From Styela clava (taxonomy: Eukaryota > Chordata > Ascidiacea > Stolidobranchia > Styelidae): DNA of 64,000 nucleotides. Shown here in pieces: positions 11,701 to 23,700 of this stretch. Every line of letters starts with the position of its first letter. Position 1 is the first letter of the stretch. The notes under the pieces were generated by a model. It saw only the letters and a list, made by a program, of their open reading frames with translations. It was not told the origin of the DNA and made no database searches. The stretch covers positions 15,707,383-15,771,382 of the forward strand of contig NC_135252.1 of the NCBI RefSeq assembly GCF_964204865.1, given 5' to 3'. The position numbers and the translations under genes were made by a program.

Positions 11701-14700
11701 TTTTTGAAATATTTTCTCTTTTTGGCCCTCTCCCATCTCTCGCCATACTGCATTGCTGTAGGAATACTTTTTGAACCTTGAACTTAGGGAATAATTGCCC
11801 CTGCCGTGAATGGCTCTCCGCATGTCTGTGTACTGCAAAATAGCATGGTCTTTAAATTTTTTGATTAGTTGAGGCAGCTTTTGTGGCTTCCAATCAATGT
11901 CAACTTTTATGAGGTTGTTCATCGACTCAGAATTGTTGTTGGTCCACAGCGCTTTTTGCATTAGCCCATTCCTCGGTTTGACAACGTACTCTGCAAGCAG
12001 AGGCATAATCTGTGCAGTTATATACCTCTTGATATCTTCGGGGAACTTTGAAATAAGCCTTTTGCATTCGACAGATTTGGTTTCAAATTCCTCATTTGAA
12101 ACTGCTCTGGCAATTCCATCATCCCCGAAAAGAGAGGATAACAGCATTTTTTTCGACTCTTCGGAAATCGACCCCTTTGTCCGCAACAAACGCTGCACAT
12201 TTTGGATCAAGTGTCGTGTGCATAGAAACCGCTGAACTCCCGGAAAACACTTGTCAAGAGCTTTTGTTAAAGCAAACTCGTTGTCACTTCCAATCCTAAT
12301 TTCCGAAGTGAAAGCAGTGGTTGATATCCTGGAGCTCAAGTGAGAGAAAAAGTGACAATATGTCGTGAATTTTCCATCCCAGTGGAGGTAAATTGGGCCC
12401 AAAAATATAGGATTTTCACCAGTGCTATTTCTTACAACTTTCGACTGCTTGTACACTATTATAGTGGCACAACAGGCACCAAGGTTAAACGTGCGATCAA
12501 CACCCAAAATTGTTTTGTCACTTGTTGTTGAAGCTATTCGCTTGAGATCAGCGAGCTGATTGTTGGTATACAAAATCACACAGGGTGGGGAACCTTTGAT
12601 TACCGCTGCCTCTCGCACGAAGTCATCTGTCTGTACCATGCTTAGCACATCAAGAACCCCATCAGCGAAAGTGCGTGAACCCTCTGTACCCCAACTGTCT
12701 TTTTTGGCATGCATTTTCCTATATCTCACTTGTCGATAGTCCCTCGGGGCATGAATCGAATCTTCGCCAATCATTTTCTTATAGATTTCCCTTGTGGACA
12801 TCCTCGACTGCACATGATCATCGATGTTTTTTTACAACTCCAGGAGGTGTTCTTACATACTCACGCTTGTTTCGTTTTGTATTTTCATGGGGAGGCATGG
12901 GCTGTTTCGGAAAAGCTCCCAGGTATTCAACGACAGCTTTCCCTTCACCGTTGCAGGAACCATCGTAACCACGAAACCAGGACACCCGTTTTCGATAGTT
13001 CGTGTTAGCCTTTAGTTTGCTGTAAACTCTATGAAGAATTAGGATATCTTGGGTGTCGGGCATTGGCCGTACATGCTCTTTCCTGAATTTTCCCCCGGAC
13101 TTTTTCTCTGTGTAGAAGCCATCTTTATCTTTTCTGACGAATTTCAGGTTGCCATTTTCTTCAATGAGGAAATATGCTCTGGTAGACCCTGCTTTTACAC
13201 CACACCACGCGCCACAATCATCTGGAACAAAATTCCTCTTGTTATTTTTTCCCAACTGTACCACGAATCCAATGTTGCTTTTCGGACCAGTGGGGATTTC
13301 TTTTTCAGCAATAACCTCTGCCAGCATAGTTGTGTAAAGTTCATTGGGTGCAAGAAATCTGCCACTCAATTGTATTTCACGCTCATCATTTGATGATTCG
13401 AAAGCAGTAGATGGACTTGATGTGGTAATTGGTGTGGTAGCCCTCATCTTTTTTGGCTCGAACGCATCAGCAGAGTCATCGCTGTCGTCACTGATATCCC
13501 AAACAAATTCAAAATTAATCTGGTCAAAACCGATGCTAGTATCAGAACTGGTTTCATCAAAATTGAGTTTTCCAAATTTGAATGGGGTAACGCCTGGAGA
13601 GTCAGGAATAGTATTCAAAGCCTCCTTTACTGGGGTAGAATGGAGAGCACCAGGATTAAATTCAGTTTCTTCAACAAGTGGTACAAAGTGATTTGGAATC
13701 CAGTCAGAAGTCATCGTCAGTTCTGTTGTTGTCCACATAATCCCCAGATCTACGCCAACTATTTCTCTAGGCTTGATGCAATTGCTGAGAAACTTTGGAT
13801 ATAAGTCCCTTGTCCCATTAACAGGGGGGTACAGCATGTTCACTTGTCTTTTAATGATGTTAGAGAGTGCCATTATTGTCCAAGCTGAAGAAAAAGCACC
13901 AATACGAGTACAGTCGACACAGGCTTCGCGGTAGTCCGGGGACACATGACAAACAACTCTCCCCATATCAGACTGAATGTATTCGTCTTCATTATTGACC
14001 ATTTCGATGCAAGTTCTTGTCCGAAGCTCATTAGCCATATCTTCAGAATCATTCAGAAGCAACGACACTGCGTTGAAAAGACAATTACCATCTGCTGTAG
14101 TCTTAAGTGGGCGTTTGCCTTTCTCCAGTCCATGCTTTCGCAATATGTCCAGTGAGTGACGATCAGTGGATGTATGGTACTTGGTGATATCTTTTTCATG
14201 ACTTATGAAATATGGCATGATATGCTTTTCCCTGATTGTACATGCACAAAAAATGCCCCAATTCTTCTTGGCACTCTAGAAATAGAAATGGAGATTAGTT
14301 GTGAATCACCAATCACAAAATTTATGGAAAATGATGTTTAATTCCGCTATCAAGCATCCCTAATGGCGTTTCCACCATCACAATACTTTAAAATTCACAT
14401 TGACCCCATTGAGCGGGAACCATCCGGGGTTTGTCAAACCGATTGGAACAGACACAAAATCCCATTTTCACCTTCGGGAAAAGTCGTCATATGGTTATGG
14501 AGAATGAAATTCCGTAAAATCTTTCCCATCAATACTGTGCTTAATCTATACATAATCGAATGGACTGTGTTCACCCGTTTTACTAACAATATATCCATCA
14601 GACAAGCAATTTTCATTCCCAAATTTGTAATAAATTCCGTCATGTGGAAATTCATTATTTCATAGTTATTTTTCATCGTGTTGACATAAACAGCGTTAAC

Positions 14701-17700
14701 GTCTCGTGGCAATCCGTATTTACTAACTGCACTCAATATAATAATAATTTATAGCCTCAGTAACTCTTGGCAATTTAGCGATCGTCCGTAACTTTGCTCA
14801 GAGATCAGCGCCTACATTTTGAGAGAGTGCGCGTGACTTTACTTTTAATAAATTTCTTTATAAAAACACTAGACGGATGATGCACAATCTGTAATTAGGT
14901 CTATAAGAACGGAAGAGCGGTGAATTACTTACTCTGCGTAAGCGATGGAGTGCAGTCAAGAAGTCGAATGAACCATCGTCTTCCGAAGAGCACTTTCTGC
15001 ATATATACGATGCTTGCGAGAGGTTCCCAAGTTCCATGATAGATTCTTCTTTCAATTTCTCGCAGGTGCCGTGGAACCAGTTTCCACATATTTCGCATAA
15101 AATGCTGTGGCTTCCTTCGGCACAATTCTTAAAGCATATGCCGCATGGTGATTCACTGGATTGATCCATCTCCTTCAGTTCTTAGTGACAACTTGAATGG
15201 ACTTTCTCAGTAAAAATAGTCTAGCTAAATCAATTGCATAAGTTACCTAATACATCCAAGGGAAAGAAAGGTTCGATGAAATCTTCGCTTGGTACGAAGC
15301 AGATTTAACAGAATTGTACAGGCTAACACGTAACAGAGAGGCAGCAGGGCTGAGTGCTGTATACATAAGGCTTTGGTCGCAATCATATAACGGTTGGTAT
15401 TCATCCGAGGGCAAGCGATACAGATTTGTAGTCCTGTCGTAAGATACCTTGGTTACTACTCGCATAAACCACTTACGAAATTATTGCTTATGATCTCATC
15501 GGAGAACTAAGACCAACGAGCATCCAAATAACCTAACACCTTGCGCGGGCGAAGTGTCAGAAGTCTTGTTTGAGGTTTGAAACGACATCTGGTGACCTGT
15601 GACCCCGGAGACAAGTTTTCAGCGTCAAATGCGACACTAAACTAATTTTCGCAATTTGATCATGTGGTAATATTATTAAAACAAGCGAAAATATTCAATC
15701 CAGGTGTCAGTGATTCATCGCAAAGTGCTTTAGTTAGAATACAAAACACATCCTTCTTCAGCACTTCCGTAAGCAATCCCGTACTTAACAAGGAATAATG
15801 GGTGGTTTGCAGCTAGGCGGTAGGCTACAGCGTGCTCAGCGTTAGGAATACACTCGACATCGCACCTTCGATCCCTCTGCGTGGGTTTGCAGGTCCGTAT
15901 CACATTCGGAGGTTAATTTTATGCGAGAGGGTTGCTGTACTCCTCGACACTATTCACGTTACCGCTGGTCGGTTACGGATTTCTTCACCATCAAGTCCAT
16001 ACCTCTAAAAACAAATACCGTATATGCTCGTTTAACCGCCCGGTCTTGATTAAGCGCCCGTTTGAATAGCCGCCCGGTGTGAAAGCTGATTTTTCAGTGG
16101 TAGAGAACAATAGGAAATAAGAAGCGTATTATGAGGAATTACTCTTAAGACGTGAATAATTTGCGTTTGACATGGAAAAAGGATTAATGTCGTCAAATAT
16201 TTGTCTTCAAAGATACCGGTATCGTAATTTTTGTGTATAATTTCACTTTAAAAATAACAAGCGCTCCTGCTTGAATAAGCGCCGGTTTGAATAAGGGCCA
16301 GGTTAGTGAGTTTGTTTAAAAAAAATAAGCGCCCGGGCTATTAAACGAGCAAATACGGTAACTGGCTAACTAACCCACACCTGACATGGATGGTAACCGG
16401 ACGAGAGGTCGTGGTTAGCCCTAGGATCAAGCCGTCTTTTGTACTTTACTCTCCCCGGGGATGAATATGTAAACCTGTCAAACAACTGAAAACGAACTGT
16501 CTTTACTAGTGTGCACACGAATATTCAGATCTGCAAATGGACTGCAAGCAATCTATCGTGAACATCCGATGCCACAATAAGCCGCATTATAATACAATAG
16601 TATGTTAAATAGTAGGCCTAAGCAGGGGTCGGCAACCTTTTATCGCTCGCGGGCCAAAATTAAAGCTTGCAAGTCATTAGCGGGCCGCACATATTTTAAA
16701 AAAAAGTTAAAAACCGAATGGATGGCCAATGAATCACCTTTTTCACACAGATCCGACGTTAAATTTCAAACAGCGCGCGAAGACTGATCATTTGAATATT
16801 TTCTGCGCCATTAAACCATTTGGACTCGGCATCAACTACGTTTTGTTGCCATTTGTCTAATTATAATAAAATTATAGGCTCATTAAACGAGATTTATATA
16901 CTTGTTAGATTATAATATAATTTAGTCTAAATCAGTGAAGCGTCGTGGGCCGGATTATATTGCTCGGCGGGCCGGATACGTCCCGCGGGCCGTAGGTTGC
17001 CTACCCCTGGCCTAAGCTATAGACAGGATCGAATCTAGACGATGAGAAATAAACAGGCTACGACATTTGTGGCCCCTCTTCAACAATGAGATCTTCATAG
17101 AATATATTATGACGCGATGAATTGATTTTGAAAATTGCTTGAAAATGAATTATAGTTCAAAAATTAAATGTTGAGACGAACACGCGGCGGTGAGGGGCGG
17201 ATCTGGTCGGAGAACACCGTCATAACGAAATCGCCTCTAGTTTTCGGAATCATAAGAACTATACCTGTCCCTGTGCTATTTCGAAAATTCGCATTGGCGA
17301 TAACGATGTGATATGTGATGATATCATCAATCACGACAAAAGTTACCGCACTCAAATCATCTCGTTTTTATTAAGGGTGCATTATACTGCACGTCACTAT
17401 ATTTCGAATATGCACATTTGTAATTGTGACGCAATTTGTAATGACGTCACCAATTATGACACGAATAACCGTAATGAAACCACCTAATCTTTCTGAAACG
17501 TTTGACGCGTTGCTCGAGGGGCTATCTCCAAAATTCGCAATATCAATTATGACGTAATCAGCAATGACGTCACCAATCACGCCAAGAATAACCGTAATGA
17601 AACCGCCTCATCTTTCTGAAACGTTTGATGTATTGCTCGAGAGGCTATCTCCAAAATTCGCATCATCGATTATGACGTAATCAGTGATGACGTCACGAAT

Positions 17701-20700
17701 CTTATGCCTCCCGCGCCATTGTCGAGTTGTATTCAGTGGTGTTCAGTTATATTCAGTTGTATTCGTTGCGTGTATTCAGTTGTTTTCAGTTCTGTTCAGT
17801 CGTATTCAGTTTTGTTCAGTTGTTTTCAGTTGTATTCAGCTGTGTTCAGTTATATTCAGTTGTATTCATTTTCAAACTTATGTCACGTGCCACGAGCCGT
17901 GTATTCAGTTGTGTGCGGTAGTATTCAGTTGTGTTCAGTTTTTGTATTCAGTTGTATTCAGTTATATTCAGTTTTTGACAACACCCTAAATCTATGCGTG
18001 TGCGCAGCCTCTGAAAGCTGTGTGCGCGCGCACACGTGCACACTTTAGAGGGAACACTGGCTACGATCTGTCCTATATTCTCTACATTTTCGGCAATGAA
18101 CAGTGACTTTTGCATGACGTAACAATTGCATCGAATCAGCTGTTAGAGAGCGGATGAATCTTAGTTATTACTGCTCGATCTTGCGTTGAGTGGGGCAGCC
18201 TTTCCATAGCCCTGTTTAGTTATTATTAGTTAGGTTATGCTTAGACGTTGTTAAAAAGTATAAGTAAGTTACTAAACACTTGTACATCCTTACCACGGAT
18301 ATGGGCATGAGACGAGGCCTTGAAAAACGCCTAGAAAATGAGTTTCGTAGCGCACATCTGGTAACTAAATCAATTCTTTAGTTTTGTATGAGTATGAACA
18401 TACTGAACGCATTACAGCTTGTTCCACAATCCTGATGCGAAATTCAATATAAGGTTCCCGGGAATTCAATAACCATAGGTTTACAACAACGCAGCATAAG
18501 AACTATGCAATTCAAGAGCCCTACAGCACACTAACACAATGTATTTCTGTAACGTCTTGCCTCACTAAAATCAGACTTCCTCAGTCAATCATAATTTATT
18601 AGGTAGATTACGAAAAATATGGCATACATGTAACCAACAACAAAAAATATTTTAATTGTGTGACAGGATTTGCGAGGGACCTCGAAAGGTCTTCAAGTAT
18701 GGACACCAACAACGCTCATTCAGATTAGCGAATAAATTTTATGTAATAACCACAAGCAGTTTACAACAAGAACAGCATAAGTAGTTGCATTCATTTTATA
18801 GAAGCTATCAAACGTATTTATTTTTAAGCAATGAAGTCACAAATTAACATCGTGAGCACAAAAAACACAAATAAATCAGTTATTTCTCACTTAGAAATTT
18901 ACAGGAAAAGTCAAGAAAATTAAATGAATGTACAATATGTACATAACATAGTGAACAGAAATATTACAATTAGTCTTTTTTTAGTTTATGTGGTTATGTA
19001 TTTGAACAAAGGGAATATTATTTCTTGAAACAGGACTACGACACTAACGGATGTCCGAAAAAAAAATAAATAGTATTTATTAAATCAACTTCAATATCTA
19101 ATCCACTTTCTTCTGAATTGTTTCCGAAATCAACTATCTCGAAAATCGACTTTTCCTCTATAAGTGTACTGTGGTTTTTGGAGTCAATACAAAAACAAAA
19201 AACTGTGCAATATAGGTTGCTTTCGGCACACACGGCTTATATTACACGGCTTATATTATTTTGACTATTGCCAACACTTGCAGTTTGCCAACTCAAGAAC
19301 TGATTTGGGGGCTTGAAGTAGATCCATCAATTTAACCCGCAAAACACCCTTATCAAGAACACATCTATGGCCGATAGGTGGGAGAATAATTGGCCTTGGT
19401 TCTAGGCAACAATGATGAAGTCCTGCCAGGTAATTTTCCATCAGCTTGCTTGCTTCTTGCCCCACATGCTTCTTCAGTGAATCATTGTTGGGTGGATGAG
19501 TATAATCCATATGCCAGTGGTAAAAAGACGTGGCTGGTATCATTTACCTTCTTCATATCCTCTCCATACAGTGAACAAACAAATTCCCCAGCTTTATTTA
19601 TTAATGCCTCGTTAACCTCAAAAGATCTTCATATTTGAAAAAAAAAATGAATTGAAAAACTCAATGAAGTCTCCAACATCGGTTTGATGGGCAGTTCCAA
19701 TTGCAGAAAAGCGAGAAAGTATTTCATTATGAATAGCCCATCTAAGCTGTTTGCAACTGTTATGATTTTCATATACCTTTACGCTTCAAGACTTCTTGTT
19801 CGATCCATTTTATAGCACTGATAGCAGCAGGGATTAGAGCCTGCGTTAGGTTGGATTGGTGGAACATTGCCGTTTTCTTTTGTAGTGCAGTATCTAATAT
19901 GAGGAAGAAAATCATATTTGGAATAGCAAGAGTGAAAAAATACCACTAAATACTGACTTATACATAATGCATTTTATCTGATGTACTCAATGAGCGTATA
20001 CATGCTCATTGCATTACTAGAGTCCTGCAGTGTTTGCATACCGGTACTAGACTATATCTACACTGAATTTCGATATATCACAATCTGAAATGCCCTATGG
20101 ACTATATTTTAAAACATCAACTATCTGTCTACAACTTGATTTCTCACCTCTCAATCGCTTCCAGTGCTACTTTTCTTTCTACTGCGGCATAACTCATCAT
20201 TGCTTCCCAGGTTCTTGTCGACTCTATAAATTTAGATTTAGACCAACCGACATCAGTAAAATTGATTATTTTCCTCTCTTAAGTATAAGTCTGCTGAATA
20301 GTCAAGAATTGTCATTAAATTAATCATAAACCTTTCATGCAAGTCAGAAAATATCGTTGTTTGTGGCATATTATTCTAGGTCTAGCCTTCCTTGGAGTTA
20401 TTGTACGCATTTAACAACGTCTTATGAGCCAGTGCTCACCTAAAACTGCTATTTAAGGTAAGGATATACAAGTGTTTAATATCCTACTCATACTTTTCTA
20501 CCACCTTCTTAGAATAACTCAATTGATAACAAGAGAGCTATGCTCAAGTATATGGACACGTAGCGCCACCCAGTGGCAATAATTTTGATGACGTCATAGC
20601 GAAAAAAAAACTAATAGCATTCTGGAGAAAAATTTTATCTTCAACCACTGAAAATATCAAAGCAATTGGTCCAGTATTCGAAGAAAAAAGCGATTTTTTA

Positions 20701-23700
20701 AAAATGGAGACGGAGACAAATAACAACAATAACAATAACAACAAAATTTTGAAACCATCGTTATGGCCACTAAACGTGTCCAATAACTGAAAAAGACTGT
20801 GGAAAGGCTACTCAACGCAAAAGCGAGCAGTAGTACATCTGATATCCATCCGACCATGGGGGATCCACCTACAGCTGACCAATTTGATTGTTACGTCATG
20901 CAGAATATCTGCGTTCATTGTCCCATGATACCGAAAAACAGAGAATATAGGACAGGCGGTAACACATATTTATTGTAGTAAAAACGTCTTTTCCGTAAAA
21001 CGTGCAACTTTTGGAAGTGGGAACAAGGCAATATTTGTTACTAAATTTCTAAGGAACATTTTAAAATCATTTTCAGGCAGTTACCTCATGTGCGCTACGA
21101 AACTGAAAGATAAATGGCCTCGGCTCGCGGCCTACATAAGCAGACTATTATTTCGTTTAAAACAATCTTTTTAAAATTATTTTGAGATCTAAATTTTTAT
21201 GTTCTTAGGACAAGACTGGATGAAAAATAGAAAAATTGTCTGCTTTGTATATTCAATCATCAAGTGTCTATTTTTAGGGTAACACTGCGGGTCTGGTTGT
21301 TGCGGATGTTCGGGAGACTCAGACCTTTGATGTTACTGCCAATGTGCCTGCTCAATCAAGTGTAGAATTTCATCTTGTTTATCAGCAACTATTGAAGCGG
21401 AGGCTAGGGCAATATGATCATACAATTATGGTGAACCTGAGAGAGGTAATTTCTAACGTTGAAATTAAGAAAAAACTCAAAGTTGAAAGTTAGCTATATC
21501 ACATCAATGGCAAAGGCCACAGCAATGAAGAGCAAGGCAGTATTGTGCAACACATAGATGAAAAAATTGCCGGTGTCTTTTGATTTTCAAAGCAGTCACT
21601 CACCAGTTACTGGTAAACGTGGAGGGTGGAGTGGGATTGCTGTGAAAATACCCTCATTTGCTTATGTTTTGTGAGTTCGCGTGAACTTGTTTGCGCAAAT
21701 TTTCTTACAAAAAAACGAAAACAAACAAGATATATAAGTAAAAGCGTTCTGGGAGACACTTTCAACTTTAACCACCGAAAACATGGAAAGCAAATAGTTC
21801 AGTAGAAAAAAGTGAAAGACAAATGTCACAACATCAACATAATGAACAACAATTTATATAAACGATCCATGAGCTATTTTTATACATTGAATTATTGCTC
21901 ACCAATCTATTTACTACATTTCAAATACGTCATTATACAACCGACCTGATTTAAGAGAAGTTCCTTTCACTAAGACTAGGGTGGAAATTATTTGTATATA
22001 TAAAGATGGGGGTTTATGCGAGGTAGATGTTGAACATGGAGTAAGTTTTAAATACTCTCCCATTTTAGGTCATTGATCATTTTGTGATTGATATATTCAT
22101 AACGGAAAGATCCGGAATTACATCGATATCTACTACATATGCTGGTGAGGGTAGTGGAGCCAGAGACAAGGGTCTGAGAGGACGAGATTCAGACGGTATA
22201 CTACAAGTCAATACTGATGTCAGAAGAAGCAAATACCAGGCTAAAGTCACGTTAGTATTTTTGTCAAATAATCATACTTAGAATGAGAAATACGACAAAT
22301 AATACCTAATGTTAGTTCAATGAGAAATAAGTGGGAACATAAGTCTATAAAGAGTTTTCATATGTCATACATACATCGTCAGATTTTCCTGTCTAAGCAG
22401 TCATTGTAACTATTTTAGATAACCAAACGTATGAAACGGACATATTTACAAACGTCTAAAAATACACATTGATTTGAAAAACAGTCGAGTACAACGATTT
22501 AAAACTGTTTGTACACAAGTTTTTATTATTATTTTTTTCAATCTAGATTCAAGCCAACACCAACCGAAATGCGTCGTCTTATAACTTTACCTGAAGATGA
22601 ACAAAAATTTACTGTAAATTATGACGTAACTCGGGAAGATTTAGGTGGAGAAATTCAAACAAGAAACGGATACTTTGTTCATTTTTTTGCGCCAGAAGAT
22701 CTTCCAGTTTTACCCAAGAAAGTTGTTTTTGTGATTGATAGAAGTGGATCGATGTCCGGGAAAAAAATCTCGCAAACCAAAGATGCATTTGTATCGGTCA
22801 TAAAAGAACTCAGAGACTCCGACCAGTAAGAACAAAAATTTAACTATGTTTGTGGATTTCAAGATGACCTAAAATCGCGTAAATTTAATCAGACATAATA
22901 TATTACCTTATCTAGAATGGCAAACATGCGTTTAATGATAATATTCAGGAATTTCCATGGGGCAGGTTGGTATTGATCACACCAAACTGCGCAAGTGAAG
23001 ATGTGTAGACTGATTGACACTATATGTTATGGGAGTGATGAGTATTTTCAAGTAAAATTTCTACCAATCATAACTGTTTAGCAGTTTTCAACGTTTTGAA
23101 CGGGAATGTTTTTACATTAATACTGCTGTATCATGTTATCGTCAATTCTAAATGGCTACTAGCACCTAACTGGCGCGGTACATTTTCACAGATTCAACAT
23201 TGTGTCATTCGCGAGCAGCCTAACTATATGGTCGGACACCGAGGCCGGTTTAGTTGACGTAACTAAAGCGAATCTAAATAACGCCATTGCACACGTGAAC
23301 GGTATTCGTGCTGCAGGAGGTGAGTATGAGCTCTCAGTCACGTGGCTTTACATATTGTTGCTTATGTAATACATGAACAATCTATGGTATTCAATCGCCT
23401 TTATTATTGTCAGGGACCGATATCAACAGTGCCTTAATAGCAGCTTCTGAATTACTCTCTGGAGTAACGATCGATGACAAAGTTTCAGCAATGATAATTC
23501 TTTTAACTGATGGTAATCCGACGTCGGGAATTACAAGAACATCTAGTATCCGAAAAAATATAAAAGAAAAAATTGCAGGACGATTTTCTCTGTTTTGTCT
23601 TGGATTTGGCGATGATTTGGATCATGACTTTTTAAAACGAATGGCAAATGAAAACGACGGAATAGCCAGGTATCAAAACTACATTAAATCTTTTCAACCT

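Larger units (their letters stand above)
9879..17986. mobile_element. 8.1-kb Mutator/Phantom-like DNA transposon
   Basis: Termini are GGGTGTTGTC and GACAACACCC, flanked by a perfect 9-bp duplication taaatctat (9870-9878 and 17987-17995). The uninterrupted site is preserved in C, D and F (gcagtaaatctatgcgtg), which proves insertion into the hAT element. The inverted repeats are long (about 0.7 kb), with an outer minisatellite and an inner zone of repeats with tgacgtca sites. The minus strand encodes PHD, OTU and MULE transposase domains. A 9-bp duplication, complex foldback-like ends and the DDE protein all fit Mutator-superfamily elements of animals. The Phantom assignment is from general knowledge and unsearched. 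Confidence 0.85.
9667..18059 (+). mobile_element. hAT-type element, interrupted by the Mutator-like element
   Basis: Ends are CAATGTTCCCTCTAA and TTAGAGGGAACACTG, flanked by 8-bp direct repeats gcaacgat (9659-9666) and gctacgat (18060-18067), one mismatch. Both features are typical of hAT elements. Without the nested element and its 9-bp duplication it is 276 bp, too short to code, so it is non-autonomous. Its interior is rich in GTGCGCAC-type palindromes. The sibling insertion in F is also 276 bp; those in C and D are 268 bp. Confidence 0.75.
9477..21135 (+). mobile_element. Old intron-3 transposon with long TIRs (unit B copy, with nested insertions)
   Basis: The left end begins GTAGGCCGCGAGCCGAGGCC and the right end is its reverse complement. 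The inverted repeats continue for about 360 bp (left TIR from 9477, resuming after the hAT element at 18060; right TIR about 20770-21135) with scattered mismatches. Removing nested insertions leaves about 3.3 kb, matching the unit E copy (46570-49887). Inside is a degenerate antisense gene. No clear target-site duplication was found, so the superfamily is unassigned. A second partial copy of the TIR-like sequence (gacgaggccttgaaaaacgc) lies at 18313-18365. Confidence 0.6.

Noticed and set aside
12826-12835. Programmed -1 frameshift at A AAA AAA in the transposase
   Set aside because: A -1 slip does not lead into the DDE frame; a +1 shift (or loss of one A) is required. A plain indel is simpler.
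11548-14218. Plus-strand frames opposite the transposase (11897-12235, 12675-13015, 13049-13691)
   Set aside because: Shadows of the minus-strand coding exon, without domains.
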